Numbered from the stretch's first letter, positions 1 through 12,726 are shown. The stretch: DNA of 64,000 nucleotides from Berberis thunbergii (GCA_003290165.1 QNQO01000201.1:372001-436000), one strand, 5' to 3'. Made by a program: numbers and translations. The notes: a model not told the origin generated them from the sequence alone.

Positions 1-425
1 TATGTCCAAAACATCACACATTATATAGCAACAACCACCACCACTCAACAGAACATTCTTGATTTATCACCGATTTCTCATCAATTTTTTGGTGGCTCAC
101 CGTTTATCACCGATTAATCAGTGACTGCTAAACCCAACCACTAAATACTTAGTTCTGATCGGTTTACCCCCGATTTACACTAAATCGCCGCATAAATAAC
201 CCAACCCCATGGAATAAGATTCCATGCAAACATACTTTAGAACTTCAAAGATCAACATCAGGGAGCATTCGTCATCATGACATTTTATGCATGTGGCAAA
301 AAATAGCCTACTCCAAATGGTTAACTACCATGTAATGAAATCAAGGGCACTTAAGATGGGAAAAAATAACAACCATGTTATTTGTTTAAGTCGTTGAAAC
401 AAACATAAAAGTTTCTTCTTGAGAA

Positions 426-575
426 CTACATAATGATGACCACCAGTTTCATCGTACCATTTAAACTTGGAGTTCCAACACCTTGCTGCTTCAACATTAT
501 ACCATCTGTCATTCTTCCACCTAATTCACGCACTTCCATCTTTCCATCAGAATCTTGATCAAGAGTAGCATCTGC
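426..575 (-). pseudogene. Short reading frame with an EF-hand-like loop
   Basis: The minus strand reads a 12-residue loop DQDSDGKMEVRE with the D-x-D-x-D-G...E pattern of a canonical calcium-binding EF-hand. It follows a possible splice acceptor (AAG, about 575) and is followed by about 33 codons to a TAG. No second EF-hand or upstream exon was found. The neighbouring frame is also open over the second half. It lies downstream of the bromodomain gene on the same strand, so it could be a relic of another gene or a chance match. Confidence is low. Confidence 0.3.
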
Positions 576-1184
576 TTGAGAAAATCATACCCAATTTAAA
601 TTACAAAAAGAATAGTCATGTTGAGTTTTATGCACAATAAACAAAATGTAGTTCACCACAATAACCAATGACATTCACAACACTATAATGCACAGCTAAC
701 ATATAATGTCATAGTACACAAAGAAATGCTAACAGATATGAGTATGGCAATTGACATGGGGTATGAGACACAGCACAAAATATTTAGAAAATCTACGATA
801 GGGATACGGGCATCCTAAAATTACCATGTAGTACTTATATCATGTACACTACTGGTCAATTTAAATTTATCAAAAACAAAATTAAGAAATAATAATTTTC
901 ATATACCTCTTTTGACTGTAATTTTTCATTAAGAACAAAGGTAAAACTTATAAAGAACTGAGAAGCATTTGAAGTACATGACCATACACTGGGCTATCCA
1001 AAGTGGTGCCATATTGGGCGTGGATATCTCTACCCTTACTAGTAGCGTTGACCAAAGTAGCAAGTAACAAGTAAAAATGGATTAAACATTAGGACGACGG
1101 AAGAAATACTGAGATTAATGTCTCCCCAAGGAGAATTCAGTATCTTACTCATATACCAAGTGCAAGTACACTAAGAGATGGGCG

Positions 1185-4100
1185 TCATTGAGAATGTGTA
1201 TGGCAGCTCTCACCATTTGTCCTATTCGATTGATCAGTGTTCAAGCCAGCTGATGTCCAATACTTCATAAAATTCTTCTTAACCCGCTTCATAAGGTCTA
1301 CAACATAGTCACCCTTATTGTTATATTTATAGCAATTTTCCCAAATATATTGTACATCCTTGTACACATCCTCTGAATTCATATACTTGTTCCCATGCTC
1401 AAGATTTTTGCAAATGGTGCCAAAGTCCATAGGGGTTTTGATGATATCGAAATAATCCTGGTTCCAAATAGAAAGAAACAACAGAGATGAGCCTACTGGA
1501 AAAAATATCATAAATAACCTGATTAGCGCAAGTTCACTTTATCTGAGACAATAGTGGAGAGTAACATATAAAATACAAAAAGTGAGCAAGGCTTGATAGG
1601 AGAGCAAAAAACAACATACTACATGAAAAGAGAGCTAAGCATTCGCATTGGTTAGACCATACAAGGACATGTAGGTTTGTCAAAAGGAGGCCTTCTGCCG
1701 AATCACCCTTTCAGCTGATTATGCACCACAAAACCTATATATTTAAAATGAGATTCAAAACAAAACCAGCCTTAATGTGATGCAAACACATGCACCTTAA
1801 ATTCAGGGTAAGATTATATCTATGTACCAACGACATGATGTGTATTAGTACCAAACATGAATACAAGGTGTCACCACCAATTTGCAACAATACAAAGTTT
1901 ACTTCATAGATAAATATTGCAACTTATGTACTACCAATTTGCCATAATATGCTTGTTATATTAGTAAAGAATTGAAACTTCTCAAGGATATGTGAAAATT
2001 TTGGATAATGTAAGCATATTGTGTGATGGGAGTATCTATGAATGTCAATACGAGTATCCAACACGACACATATTAACACATTTTTTATGGTAGAAATAGT
2101 GTCGTTGTTACGTAGGATTAGATCAACAACATAAAGATTGTAAATTGTTAAAACAAACATTTTTACGTGTACATGTTGTTTTCTTCTGTCAAAACAAAGT
2201 TTACCTTTTTCTTGCTATAGAATCAATAGAACATATCCACATTAACCAAAAATAAATAAATAAATAAAAATGATTAAAAAAAAAAGATTGTAGTATATAA
2301 TGATATCATAAAGAAAATCCACAAGAATTATTGTTTTGAGACTGATCACTTTAATTAATTAATTATCATTATTATTTTATCTTCTTTTCTTTTTGGATTG
2401 GGGGAGGGAGGAGAGGTGTAGTTCCAATGTTACAATTCAACAATAACTCAATAAGCTCGAGATTTTGAAGATTCACTTGTTTCTCTGTGGCTGAATATAA
2501 AATATAGTATTACACAACCATGCCACCTAGCAAACTTGTCCTTTCCTTGGCTTAAGCTTGGTATTTTCACCTCTTCAAGACATCGGCTATAGGGAAAAAA
2601 CCAAACAAACCGTAAACCAAGAGGTGGCATCAAACCTCGTGACCCACTTCAACTATAAAGAAATATGATATCAGCATTCAAGATTCTTATTGCAATCCAC
2701 ACACACCAAATAAAAGTTGATTGCCCTACTATCTGTACTATGCGAATCGGAAGTAAGTCCTAAACTACCCTCCAAAGGAACAATAACTTTGTAGGAATGA
2801 GTTTCCTCCATGCCAACTTTCAAGGAAAACCCCTCATGACGGACCAAGGAGGCTTCATATCCACAACTTCCCGCAACATGAAGAATCATCATTCTTGGGC
2901 AATGCTTACATACAATCATCCTCCTTTATATTTGACAATATCACTGTAGCTAACAGTTCCATGAGCTCACTTTCCTCCCCAAACTCATCTTCATCTTCAT
3001 TTAGGTATATTCTCAAGTGATGATTCTAGCCCATCCCACCCTTGCCATTTTTTCACAGGCATAAGCAACTGTAACTGGAACAACCAAAGTGAAGAAGATG
3101 TGATCTTCACTTTCTGTTTTAGAACAGTTTCCCAAATATCTTGGAGAATCAGAAGGAAAACAGGAAGACCCAAGGGCCAAAGATGTGCAAAGTCGATGGC
3201 TATCTCCGATTCTTTTCACAAACAAAACGCCCTTTTCTTTTGGTTTGAATAAGCAATCCGTGTTGGTGAATCGTATAGTAAATCGCAAAGGGTGAGATTT
3301 TGATCTAATTGTAAATCAAATCGTATTTAAATTAATGAATATCCATAATTTATACCCAAATAAAAAAATCGACCATGTAAGAGTACATTTTCATTGAATT
3401 TGTAGCCTCTTTCAAAAAAATAAGCACAAAATGAAAAAAATAAAACTTATTTAAATCAAGCCCAAATGAAAAATTGAGTTCCTTCTTCCCCCAATGCAGA
3501 GAAAACACTTATTCTTCGGTTCATTTAAAAAAACTTCAATTGGTATGCGCAAGAAATATGCCATTTCCACAGTTTTTTGTTCAATTTCTCGCAGAGTTAA
3601 ATTCTCATCAGTACAAGTCAATGGAAAAGCCCCATGTCCTCTAATTTCCATATAAAGCACGAGACGAGGATAAAGACCCTCTTTAACCACTATTCTAATC
3701 GATTGGATATCTCTCATAAGGAATCGAAGGAAGATGCGCCAATTTCTTCCAGAAAATCCCCAACGAAAAATACACACTACTCCTTTTCCATCGAATTGAA
3801 CATAACCACTACCTAAATTCCACCAAATTGTACACTACAAATAGGAGCTAATGAAGAGACCTGCGATCCCATAAAAAGACATTATGATCCCTTGTGGAAA
3901 AATAATTGATTTGCTGATACGGAAATATGGATATCAGATTTCGACCAAGATAACTAGAAGTCTCCACCAATAGGAATCCTAGTGAACCTAAAAAAAGGAT
4001 ACAGGCCTAGAAGAAATTACTTGTTTTTCGAGACCCCGTTATAAGTTTTATCCATATTCTTCATTCATTCAATTTCATTTCAATTTCATTTGAGTTTCAT

Positions 4101-7100
4101 TCCATTTCATTTCAATCTCATTCCATTTCCTTCAATTTCAATTTCTTTCAATTTCATTTCAAATCTATCTTTCATTAGATTTCAATTTCATTTGGTCTAG
4201 GCATGTGCATCATTTTTATTCATTTAATCTTGAAGAAGGTCGTCTCCGGTGAATGATGAAATTGATGAATATTTGCTCACTTAGTCCTATGCTCACACCA
4301 CGTCCTTGCTCATGGGCCTTGATTGATGGCCTGTCCAAACTCCTTCCATTGCATCCTGCATCCTCTTCTTTGCATGTTTTGGTTGAACCACTCCACACAG
4401 GCAGTTGAAGATATATGAAAGTGATGATAAAGCAGTGAGCCTCAAATCACTGGAGGTGAGGAACCCAGTTACAACCAGCCCAATTGTGAGTGCAGCAGGA
4501 ACCAATCACAATCATCCTCTTCCTCTATTCTGGTTTTTGGGTTGCAATTTTGCACGATTTGTGAAGATACGATTTACACACCGATTTAAACCATTTGTTG
4601 TATGAGTCGAGTCAAATCGGAATTTTTCAACGATTTGAACAACATTGTAAGCGACTACCATGCGATTCCCTGAATATCAACAAAGTCTTTAACCATCCCA
4701 TCCTCATTCAAGCATGCCTACTAGAGTCTAAGGAACGCTAAGCACATATGCTCCCCTTCAAAAAGAATATGTTGGAAATCTTTTATGTTATTAAATTGGT
4801 GATCAATCGGCGATTAATTGGTTCATGCTAGTAGAGCGTTACGATTTTTGAATTAATTAGTTTAATAATCTTTGACTGAGTAATCAACAATGTCTTATTG
4901 ATTTATCGATTAATCGCTTTCAAAACTCACCGATTAGGTCCATGACAATGCGCCATAAACCAATGAGGAAAAAAAATAAGTTTTTTTTTTTTTTTAATAA
5001 TTTTGTGTGCCTCATCAATACCCTAACGATAAGGCAATACCAAGAATGTGAAGGCTAGAGAGAAAGAAAGATCAAAGAGTGTGTATTTATATTTTTAAAA
5101 TAAAACACAATGGTGTTTTACTATTCATAAAGAGTTCCAATAAAAAGGTTGATAATGTCAAGTATAAGTTTGAATCCAACGGTGGTGAAGAGTTGAGCCA
5201 ACAACCCAAGGGCATCTGACTCATTCACAATTCAAAAGTGAATTTTACTCATGTTACCTAATTACCCCTTTAGTGACTTGTTATTTACAAACCTTGTGTC
5301 GTGGCATACCATGTAATTTAAATGAAATCAAACCCCCATTAGTTGAAAGGGAAAAAGTTGAATTTTATTGATGTTCCCTAAGTGCCCCTACCAAATTCTA
5401 ATAATTACATGCTTTCCCATATAAAAACAAAGTGGCATTAGCATGGATGTACATTTAATTTTTAATTCTACTTTTAGTCCCAAGCTAATTTATCATATTA
5501 CTGATGTAAGTGTAACCCCCAAATTTGATTATTCTACATATTCAACTCATAAGCCCCTCCAAGCATTCAATAACTATAACTACAATCTCCATCTCAATGA
5601 TTTAATACTCCTCCAAGCCTTTTATAATTATGAAACAGTCCTTAAGTAGAATTACTTAATAATATTATTATAAAAAATTTCAAATATGGTAAATTCAAAA
5701 TACTCAAAATCATTATATTATAGTAATGACATAAAATACACATAGTTATTACATACGAAGTGCCGAAGGCAAGACCCAATAAATTTCAGCATGGGTACAT
5801 GCCATGAAAAAAATTGTGTAATCATGCCAACGAGGTAACGACACAGGAAAGTATATATATATATATATATATATTAAGAGAAGAGACCAATTTTCTCTCT
5901 TCAAGAGAGAAAATTTATCAATGAAAAACAATAAGCAAAACTAAAGAATAAGAAGTCGCACCCTTATCGGACATTAATTAATTTCTTTTTTAATAATTTG
6001 CCTTAAACTATGGCATGAGATGTTTACTACTTAATTTACATTTTTTTTCTTGTAGTAAACCATTGAAGAATTGAAAAACTTTTTATAAAACGTAGGCTAA
6101 TTAATTCTGATTAATCCCGATTAATCTCATACTGCTCCTAAATTAATTAGGGTCCGATTAATGATTTAGCTACATAAAAAATACTCCATAATTGCATAGC
6201 ATAAGAATAAATAGGATGTAGAGGTGTCCAACTCCTCATGCATTGTTTGCTTCCATGGCCCTCTTCCACAGAGTAGCTGACTTTGTACAATACAAGGTTT
6301 TAAAATGAGGAGGCGTGGCGCAAGGCACTTCGATGGACTTGTGTGTGAGGCCTAACCTTCATTGTGTGAAGCATAAGAGTGAGGTATAAAACTTTGCAAG
6401 TGAGTGAGGTGTAACCTTGAGAGATACTATTATCAAGAGACATGTATAAATATTATATATAGAACTACAAAGAAAATGATAGAAAAATATTTTAAATAAA
6501 AATGATTTTTTTAATTATCTAATTATTGGGTTCTAACTATTTATATTTTCTAAAATTTTGTAAATTGCGCATAAATTATTTCTAAAAAGGCATATATAAG
6601 GTGTAACTAGAGACTCTTTTGACCTCTTCAAATTAAATCTAACTTACATATATATGTTATTAATTTATATAAAAACTTATATATTTTATTAATTTAATAT
6701 ACAAAGTAACTTTAACATATTATCTCGTAACTAAATCAGTTAAAGATGTTAACATAGCACAACAAAGTTGCATAACAACAATGATGAAGCATAAGAAAGC
6801 GTAAGCCATTGACACGCTGCAACTAAACCTTGCCTTGAAGCTTCCTCAAGGCATAAACCTCACATGTATTTTTAAAAACATTTGATATTTATATATAAAC
6901 AAAAAAAATGCAACTTCTCACATTTCAAAACGTAGAAGATAGGTTTTTATATAGTTTAAGTTTCACCATTAGGATTTGATCATTTGGCGCGTTTTTCATA
7001 GGTTTTGACGTGAAAACAAGCATCGACGTCAGACGTGTAAGTTTTACAAGTTCTTCAAAACCATGGCACAATCACATATTATAGGCATTTAAGAGGTGAT

Positions 7101-8971
7101 CAAGCCATCATCCTTATTCTCTACTTTATGGATAAATATATTTATTAGGACAAGCCTAGACCAGATCAGGTTGTTTTAGAGATCTTTATGCTGGTACTAG
7201 ATGGTGTCTACCCTATCAATTAATTGTTTATTGTTGCAATAGTAAAGCCTTTGGGGTTGGACGACCAACCACTTATCCAGATCTCCGTGATGAAACTTGT
7301 TCAAGGTGTCTCCCAAGATCTTTCCAACATTCTACAAGGCTTCTCATGGATTCTAACCATAACTCAAACTGATCATGGATCCATCAATTGCAAGAGTTGG
7401 AAGATGCTTGTAGAGCACTAGAGCTGCAAGTCTTGTTTTACAGATGGTGGGATGGTATCTGCTAAAAGCATCTTGACTAATGTCCAAGTATATTCTGGAT
7501 CTTTTTTTTACCTAGCAAATGACACAATAAGTAAAAGGAGTATGGATCACCTAGATCAAGTAGTTGGATACAGTGCTTCGCTCATCATTTTAGCAATGAA
7601 ACTAGTAGGAACCAGGAAACAATAATCAAACCCATTGTTTGCAGATATGATATTTGTATATGGCGGCCTTTTCCTATTATGTTTAATGGTTTTTGGTCGA
7701 AGAGGGACCTAAGATGTTGAAGGATTGGACGAAGAATGAGATCTGACTCCTATTTCAAAATCAAAATACTAGGGCATAACCAAAAGGATGATGTTCCTAG
7801 TGATGAATAAATTTCGGGGGTGAGTTATTATTAGACAGCCCAAGTTGATTCACAATCTTTTCACGACTGTATCCAAGGTTGCCAACGTTAATATCAAAGG
7901 AATCCTAGCTTATGACAAGAATCATAAAAGTCAACTGCACAACCTTTTACAACATTGTCAACTCAATCAAATTCCTTAACATTCAAGATAAGACATCTTT
8001 GACCATTTAGCTAAACTTTTTTGTACCAAAGTCAACTGCACAACCTTTTACAACATTGTCTACTCAATCAAATTCCTTATCATTCAAGATTAGACATCTC
8101 TAATCATTTTGCTAAACTTTTTTGTACTTTACTCCCTTGCTTATAGGGATATGTTCGTTACAAAGCATATACTTACAGGTATTCCAAGAGCAATGGGATC
8201 AACTGGAACATTGAAGGGCTCTGCAGCATCCATTTTCATGATTTTCTCAATCACCTAGAAAAACAAAAACAGTACAAAATTTAGCACTAAATAGCTAACA
8301 AAAGTGAACAAGTAGCACAATCATGTTTCAAAACAGAATTTCCAACACACCATCAAGGCAGCATTAAGTTCCTGCGGATTGTATCTCGGGTTGCGATGAG
8401 AGTACTTGTGCTCCCTTTGATAATGCTTAAATGTTGGATCCGCAGTTTTGTATTTATCCCACACCGTCTGGGTCTTACCCTCATCCTGACCCTGCAAATC
8501 AATAGTCTTCGGGTTTGTTATCGCACTTAAAGAGCCCACTCCCCTTGAAGACTTTATCTTAATACTCCCTGCTTTCCTTGAAAACCGCTGCACTTCTGGC
8601 AATGAGCGAGCCTCGTCCTTCATCTTTACCACCCCTTCACCTTGCTTCTCAGAACCCAATTGTGGGCTACTCTTATCCGTATCACTCTGCATCTGGGTAT
8701 CCCCATAACCACGATTTGGGTCCAACGTTTTCGATGACTTGAGCTTCACCTTAACTCGCCCTTTCCCTGTTGGCTTATCAGGAGACACTTGAACAGTTTT
8801 GGCTGGTTCATCCGACCCCAATGAAGCAGAGCGCTCGATCTCAATTGGAGACTCGGGTTGGGAATTATCACCATCATCTGAAACCAAACTCTCTTCGGGT
8901 TTTAAAACAACATCATAAGGCTTCTTGGGTTGCTTTTGTTTCCCTTTCTTGTTACCTCTCTTGCGTTTCAT
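1185..8971 (-). CDS. Bromodomain protein, three coding exons, about 323 residues
   Basis: Likely a chromatin reader that binds acetyl-lysine on histones in the nucleus. Exons are 8351-8971 (207 codons from ATG), 8177-8254 (26 codons) and 1185-1457 (90 codons plus stop). All junctions are GT-AG and phase 0, so the joined frame stays open. Residues 1-150 are lysine-rich and acidic, low complexity and probably disordered, with a basic start ([14 protein letters not shown]) that may act as a nuclear signal. The bromodomain covers roughly residues 200-312. Its end has helix motifs [15 protein letters not shown] and ENCYKYNN, including the Asn expected to contact acetyl-lysine. The upstream in-frame codons before the ATG have no AUG, so 8971 is the best start. 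Plant bromodomain proteins of this type are often longer, so the short C-terminus is a little unusual. The 6.7-kb last intron splits the domain and is full of foreign DNA. Confidence 0.8.
1458..2905. other. Intron DNA, no gene recognised
   Basis: AT-rich DNA inside the large last intron of the bromodomain gene. The short frames around 1924-2160 and 2448-2919 show no family I recognise. Confidence 0.5.
2906..3288 (-). pseudogene. Decayed protein fragment, possibly the C-terminal region of a TIR-NBS-LRR resistance-like protein
   Basis: Two adjoining minus-strand frames read as a continuous protein once a shift near 3013 is allowed. The first has [19 protein letters not shown] and then [19 protein letters not shown]. 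The second has an acidic stretch [16 protein letters not shown] and ends at a stop at 2906-2908. The style (a C-x-S-x-[ST]-E-S-[DE]-H-x-F-F run, then an acidic tail) resembles post-LRR regions of plant TNL proteins, but I cannot name the family firmly. No TIR, NB-ARC or LRR sequence lies nearby. It is a relic inside an intron, opposite in nothing to the host gene strand. Confidence 0.35.
3530..4060 (-). pseudogene. ycf4: Nuclear copy of chloroplast ycf4 (NUPT)
   Basis: Ycf4 is a thylakoid protein needed for photosystem I assembly and is normally plastid-encoded. The minus strand carries nearly the whole gene: an N-terminal piece ending [10 protein letters not shown], a membrane piece [20 protein letters not shown], and a long intact C-terminal part from [20 protein letters not shown] to [11 protein letters not shown] at about 3530. 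In-frame stops (for example after TSNFF) and frameshifts around 3800-3900 make it non-coding. The length, about 530 bp, matches a full-size gene of about 184 codons. It sits inside the 6.7-kb bromodomain intron. Family knowledge supports the identity; transfer from plastid to nucleus is inferred. Confidence 0.85.
4062..4200. repeat. Short tandem repeat of the CAATTTCATTT type
   Basis: About 140 bp built from degenerate 10-11-bp units such as caatttcattt and attccatttc. It directly abuts the upstream end of the ycf4 copy, so it may mark the insertion junction. Confidence 0.7.
4293..4505 (-). pseudogene. Oleosin C-terminal fragment
   Basis: Oleosins coat seed oil bodies through a long hydrophobic hairpin. 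This frame reads [19 protein letters not shown] and [12 protein letters not shown], matching the second arm of the hairpin, followed by [14 protein letters not shown], like the amphipathic helix (typically AKRRMQDAAG). It ends at a stop after MSKDVV. The N-terminal arm and the proline knot are not present upstream, so it is a fragment. It lies in the bromodomain intron on the same strand. Confidence 0.6.
4600..7926. other. Intron DNA without recognisable genes
   Basis: AT-rich. It contains repeated gattaatcg-like words around 4800-4940 and 6090-6160, and an (AT)n microsatellite at about 5851-5875. No frame gave a family match. A frame at 7224-7421 is open but unrecognised. Confidence 0.5.
7927..8128. 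repeat. Two-copy tandem duplication, 101-bp unit
   Basis: The unit starting aaagtcaactgcacaacc is repeated with exactly 101-bp offset (gtcaactgca at 7930 and 8031). The copies differ at only a few bases. It lies close to the acceptor side of exon 2 of the bromodomain gene, within the large intron. Confidence 0.9.
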
Positions 8972-9330
8972 GTCTACTTTTTTCTTTTTATCTACACAAA
9001 CCAAACCAAACTAAACAACAAATCTGTCTCAGAGTAATTACATCTAACATCTAAGCTGCAAACGAGAGTACTAGCGACCTAAAATTCCCCCAAACAGAGA
9101 ATCTGAGATGCAAGATTTGATGCGAAAGCCTAATTTCTTTACGGAAACCCTAAATTATGGAAAGGAGAGATTTTGAAGCGGGAAAAGGAGGAGAAGTAAA
9201 ATTACCTGTTTGAAGAGTTTTTGTGGAACCAACGTTTGAATCTGTGTGTTGTTGTTGTGGCTTGCCTTGTAGAAAGAGAACAATTAAGTCCTTTTTGAGA
9301 GAGAGAGAGAGAGTTTTATACGGTGGAAGG
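8972..9330 (-). promoter_or_regulatory. 5' leader, probable leader intron and proximal promoter of the bromodomain gene
   Basis: On the minus strand a good donor (AAACAG followed by gtaatt, about 9206) precedes an acceptor just upstream of the ATG (tttgtgtag, about 8994). This suggests an intron in the 5' untranslated leader. A GA microsatellite of about 17 bp at 9297-9313 lies where a leader or core promoter GAGA tract is common in plants. No clear TATA box was fixed. This is inference from splice-site and composition patterns. Confidence 0.4.
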
Positions 9331-9626
9331 TTTGGGCGCTAATGTGAAGATGTCGGTAATCAGGGATAGTGTTTTCCATTGTAACGGTTAAGGTAATCAA
9401 TCGTTAGTGCGACAACCTGTTTAGAGGAGAGCCACCTAGGTTTTTGTTTGTTTTTTTTTTTTTCTTCTTCTAATTTTCCCATTTTTTTAATTTGTTATTT
9501 GAGAGAATCTTCAATGAGAAAGCTCAAAAAACTAAATTTTAATTTTAATTTGAACTTTGAGAGTGCATTGGCATGCTCTAATGAACCACCCAAAACTTAT
9601 CTTTGTTTGCACGAAAATTCTAAAGT
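9331..9626. other. Intergenic DNA
   Basis: T-rich tract near 9440-9500. Nothing else recognised. Confidence 0.5.
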
Positions 9627-9756
9627 GCACTGGGGGTTAGCCTGGTGTTTTGCCTGGTGCTAACCCCCCACCGTTCATTGTGCCTCGAGATTGGTGTAGC
9701 ACTTATCTCAAAGCAAAATGGATGGTGGGGGTTAGCACCAGGCTAACCCCCAGTGC
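9627..9756. mobile_element. Foldback or MITE-like element of about 130 bp
   Basis: A perfect 21-bp inverted repeat (gcactgggggttagcctggtg at 9627-9647 and its complement at 9736-9756) brackets a second, inner inverted match (gcctggtgctaacccccca against tggtgggggttagcacca). It could form a strong hairpin in DNA or RNA. No clear target duplication was fixed. The compact size and the absence of coding sequence fit a MITE or foldback element. Confidence 0.65.
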
Positions 9757-11220
9757 TATGTAGTAGTGCTCTTGTTTGCATGATTGTCTTGGACAGGTAA
9801 CTCTTATTAAGGTGGCCTTTTTTTTTTTTTTTTTAAGTTAGAAGTTCTAAATGAATTGTTTGTTTTGCTTCTTAATAGGTTGTTGCTTAGAAGCTGTAAA
9901 ATTAAAAGGTGTTTTTTTAACTGTTGAATGAGAACTATTTGACAATTTTGCCCCATTAAGGAGACACATATATGAATGAAGATATGGTGAATTTGAAACC
10001 CAATATTATACAATTTGTCAAAGCTTTCAAATTTCAAAACTACATGGTACATAATGAAAACCACATGCTACATAATTAAAACTTGAAAATATACATGAGA
10101 GAGTTGGAGAAACGAATAAAAGTTTGAAAATACAGAAAAAGAAAATGAAGATGAATGAGAGAAATGAGATAAATTTCTTATTGTTGAAGAGTTCTTTTGA
10201 AAGTAGGTAGAATGACAATGCTAAGTGAAGAAAATTAAGGTGTTTCATCAAAATTTAGCCTACTTGTTTTTAAGAAGATGGGGGCACTAATTTTCATTAC
10301 AAAATATTTTAAGGTTACTATCAGAATGATTTTTGAATTAGCACTCAGTATTAAGTGATTAACACATCCATGTTGCTTACTCCAATCAAAAGTTGAACCT
10401 CTGATTAAAACTAAAAACAAACACTTCTAAGTCTTAATGACACTTAAAAATGGCTGATTCAAGCCCTCCCACTATTTGATTTGAACTTCCAATGGCCAAA
10501 TCATATAGTAATGACTATATTTTTACCAATTTCTAGAGACAATCTAGTGACGTATTTGAATGACTAAGAGGTCTAACCTCTTCCCTTAACCGGAGTAACT
10601 AATTTGAGGATTAAATTATGTCTTTACCCTCCTCAAATTAGAAGGTAAAACTAGGGCTTTGCAAAAACTGAGAAAGAAATAACCGATCAAAACGAACCAA
10701 GCCGAATCCTTTTTTTTAGCATTTAGTACATGGGAAAAAGTTTTAAATCCTTTCTTCCTCTTCTTCATCTTCTTCTTTAGAGTTTAGACAACCGTGGAAA
10801 TCATAGCTTATGAACTCTATACTCGGTTGATTTCCTGCAAGTTTCTTGCTCCTTTCGCCCTCTACAAGTCAAATTAAAGTTTTATTACTTGTTTCATCTT
10901 CTATAAATCTCGTATTGCCTGCACAAATCAAATATCGTCGTAGTATTACTTTGTGTGTTGTTTCCCTCATTTGATTATTTTCTTCATGGTCTAAAGCAAG
11001 AAGGTGAAAGAGAAGGAGTGTTGTAACTTAGTGTTGATGAATGTTTGTATTTCTGAGTTAGGGCTTCCTTTTATGGTTGAAATTGCAAAGGGGTTTCTAG
11101 GTTGGAAGTTCTTTTTTTTCTTCATTGCTTTTTCAACTATCAATATGAGTTTAGAGGAAAAATCGGTCGACAAGCTAAAAAATAGAACCAATCCGATGCT
11201 AACCAAAACCATTGACTTTT
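9757..11220. other. Intergenic DNA, nothing recognised
   Basis: AT-rich sequence with only short chance frames on both strands. Confidence 0.5.
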
Positions 11221-11223
11221 AAA

Positions 11224-11640
11224 CACTACACCAAAAACCCCCATTAGCAATGGTTTTATACCGTGGGCGTAACCCATTGCCACGGCTAAGAGCCGTGGGC
11301 TACAGGGGCGTCGCGAAATTATTTGTAACGGCTCAAAACCGTTGCTAAATGTTTAGCAACGGTTTTATGCTTGAATAGGGGTGGTGATTTTCAGAATTTA
11401 GCCACGGTTTTAAACCGTTGCAAGAAGCATAGAAACGATTTTTAGCCGTGGCAAAAATAGCCACGGTTTTAAGCCGTGACAAGGTGTATATATTAGCAAC
11501 GGTTTTAAACCGTGTCTAATTAATTAGCAACGGTTTTAAGCCGTGGCTAACCCTAGCCACGGTTAGAAGCCGTGGCAAGGTAGCCACGGTTTTTAGCCGT
11601 TGCAACAGTTAGCCACGGTTTAAAACTGTGGCAAAATTTT
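11224..11640. repeat. Left subterminal repeat array of CACTA element 1
   Basis: About a dozen copies of a word close to tagcaacggttttaaaccgtggcta, each an imperfect palindrome, in both orientations. The matching array is at the other end of the element. Confidence 0.9.
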
Positions 11641-12114
11641 ATTTTATTTTTTTTAATTTTTTTTTCCACTCCTACACTAATAGAACTCTAAAAGCATGAA
11701 TGTGTGTCGTAGTATATAATATTGAATGAATGTTACTAGATATTGCATACTGTATGTAATCAATACAGATATATTTACTGAAATGTGAAATTTGTCTGAA
11801 ACATGTTATAACAGCGAAGCTGAAACCAGCATGACAAACAGCCCCCTACATACATCAGACACTCAGAGGTGCAATGCCACAAAACTTACATCATCCAACA
11901 ACCCATTTGCTCATCAATATACGCATTTGTAGTCAACTTGCATTTAATGGATTCGAATGGTAATTCATAGCACCTGAGCCAAGTGTCCAGAGAATGTAAA
12001 CCTGGGTAGCACGGGAATATTTCCACTCACGTCTCCTTCCACATTCAATCAGACTTTGTCAAGAACCTAATGTATGGGCCTTGATTAGATATAACTTCAG
12101 AAATTTTGAAACAC

Positions 12115-12273
12115 TCATGCTTCCACAGCAGCAATTGCATCCTCATCAGCCGCATCTGGTGAGACAATCACCACTTCCTTGCGAAGTGCTTGGCTCATTA
12201 GCCTTGCTTGCATTGCCATATGTGCATCCCCCATTTCACCGTCAAGTTCACCTTTAGGTACAAGGGCAGCTAC
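12115..12273 (-). pseudogene. Unidentified exon joined in phase to the DapB fragment
   Basis: Acceptor atttcag is followed by an open frame of 52 codons to TGA. It begins [15 protein letters not shown], continues [19 protein letters not shown] and ends DAIAAVEA. It is not the DapB sequence expected after GYSLQ. I do not recognise the family; it is alanine-rich and probably helical. The preceding fragment (12727-12801) ends in phase 0 and this exon starts in phase 0, so a transcript from the right would read straight into it and end here. Confidence 0.5.
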
Positions 12274-12726
12274 CTGAAATTCAGATAGATAAGTCATCTT
12301 CAAGGAAGAAAGTAAACAGTAGGATATACCAGAATCAAAGAGGAGTTAAAGATATCAAGTTATTTGAAAGAGGACTGGCCAAAGGAAAGAAGTTCAACAA
12401 GGGGAAATGATTTGCAAAATGCTAGAGATGCTACTCAAAAAGACACAAGACAATGATTTTTCTTTTATCAAACTCGGGAAGCACAAGGTTCAAATTCTAA
12501 AAGGAGATCATGAAGAATATGATTAAGTGTGTCAAGATTAGTTAGAAATGATTCCACAGTAAATTTGCTTCCAAGGAGTTTACAATTATTCCTAAGGGTT
12601 GCAACATGTATACTAAGACTTTCATTACCAATCCGAGCTTCACATTACAGCAGAAACACTTTAGAAGTTCCAAATATAAAATAGAGGGAGAAAAGGATAG
12701 AATAAGTAAAAAAAAAAAAACCATAC

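Noticed and set aside
8770..9054. Plus-strand frame over the bromodomain first exon
   Set aside because: Shadow of the real minus-strand exon.
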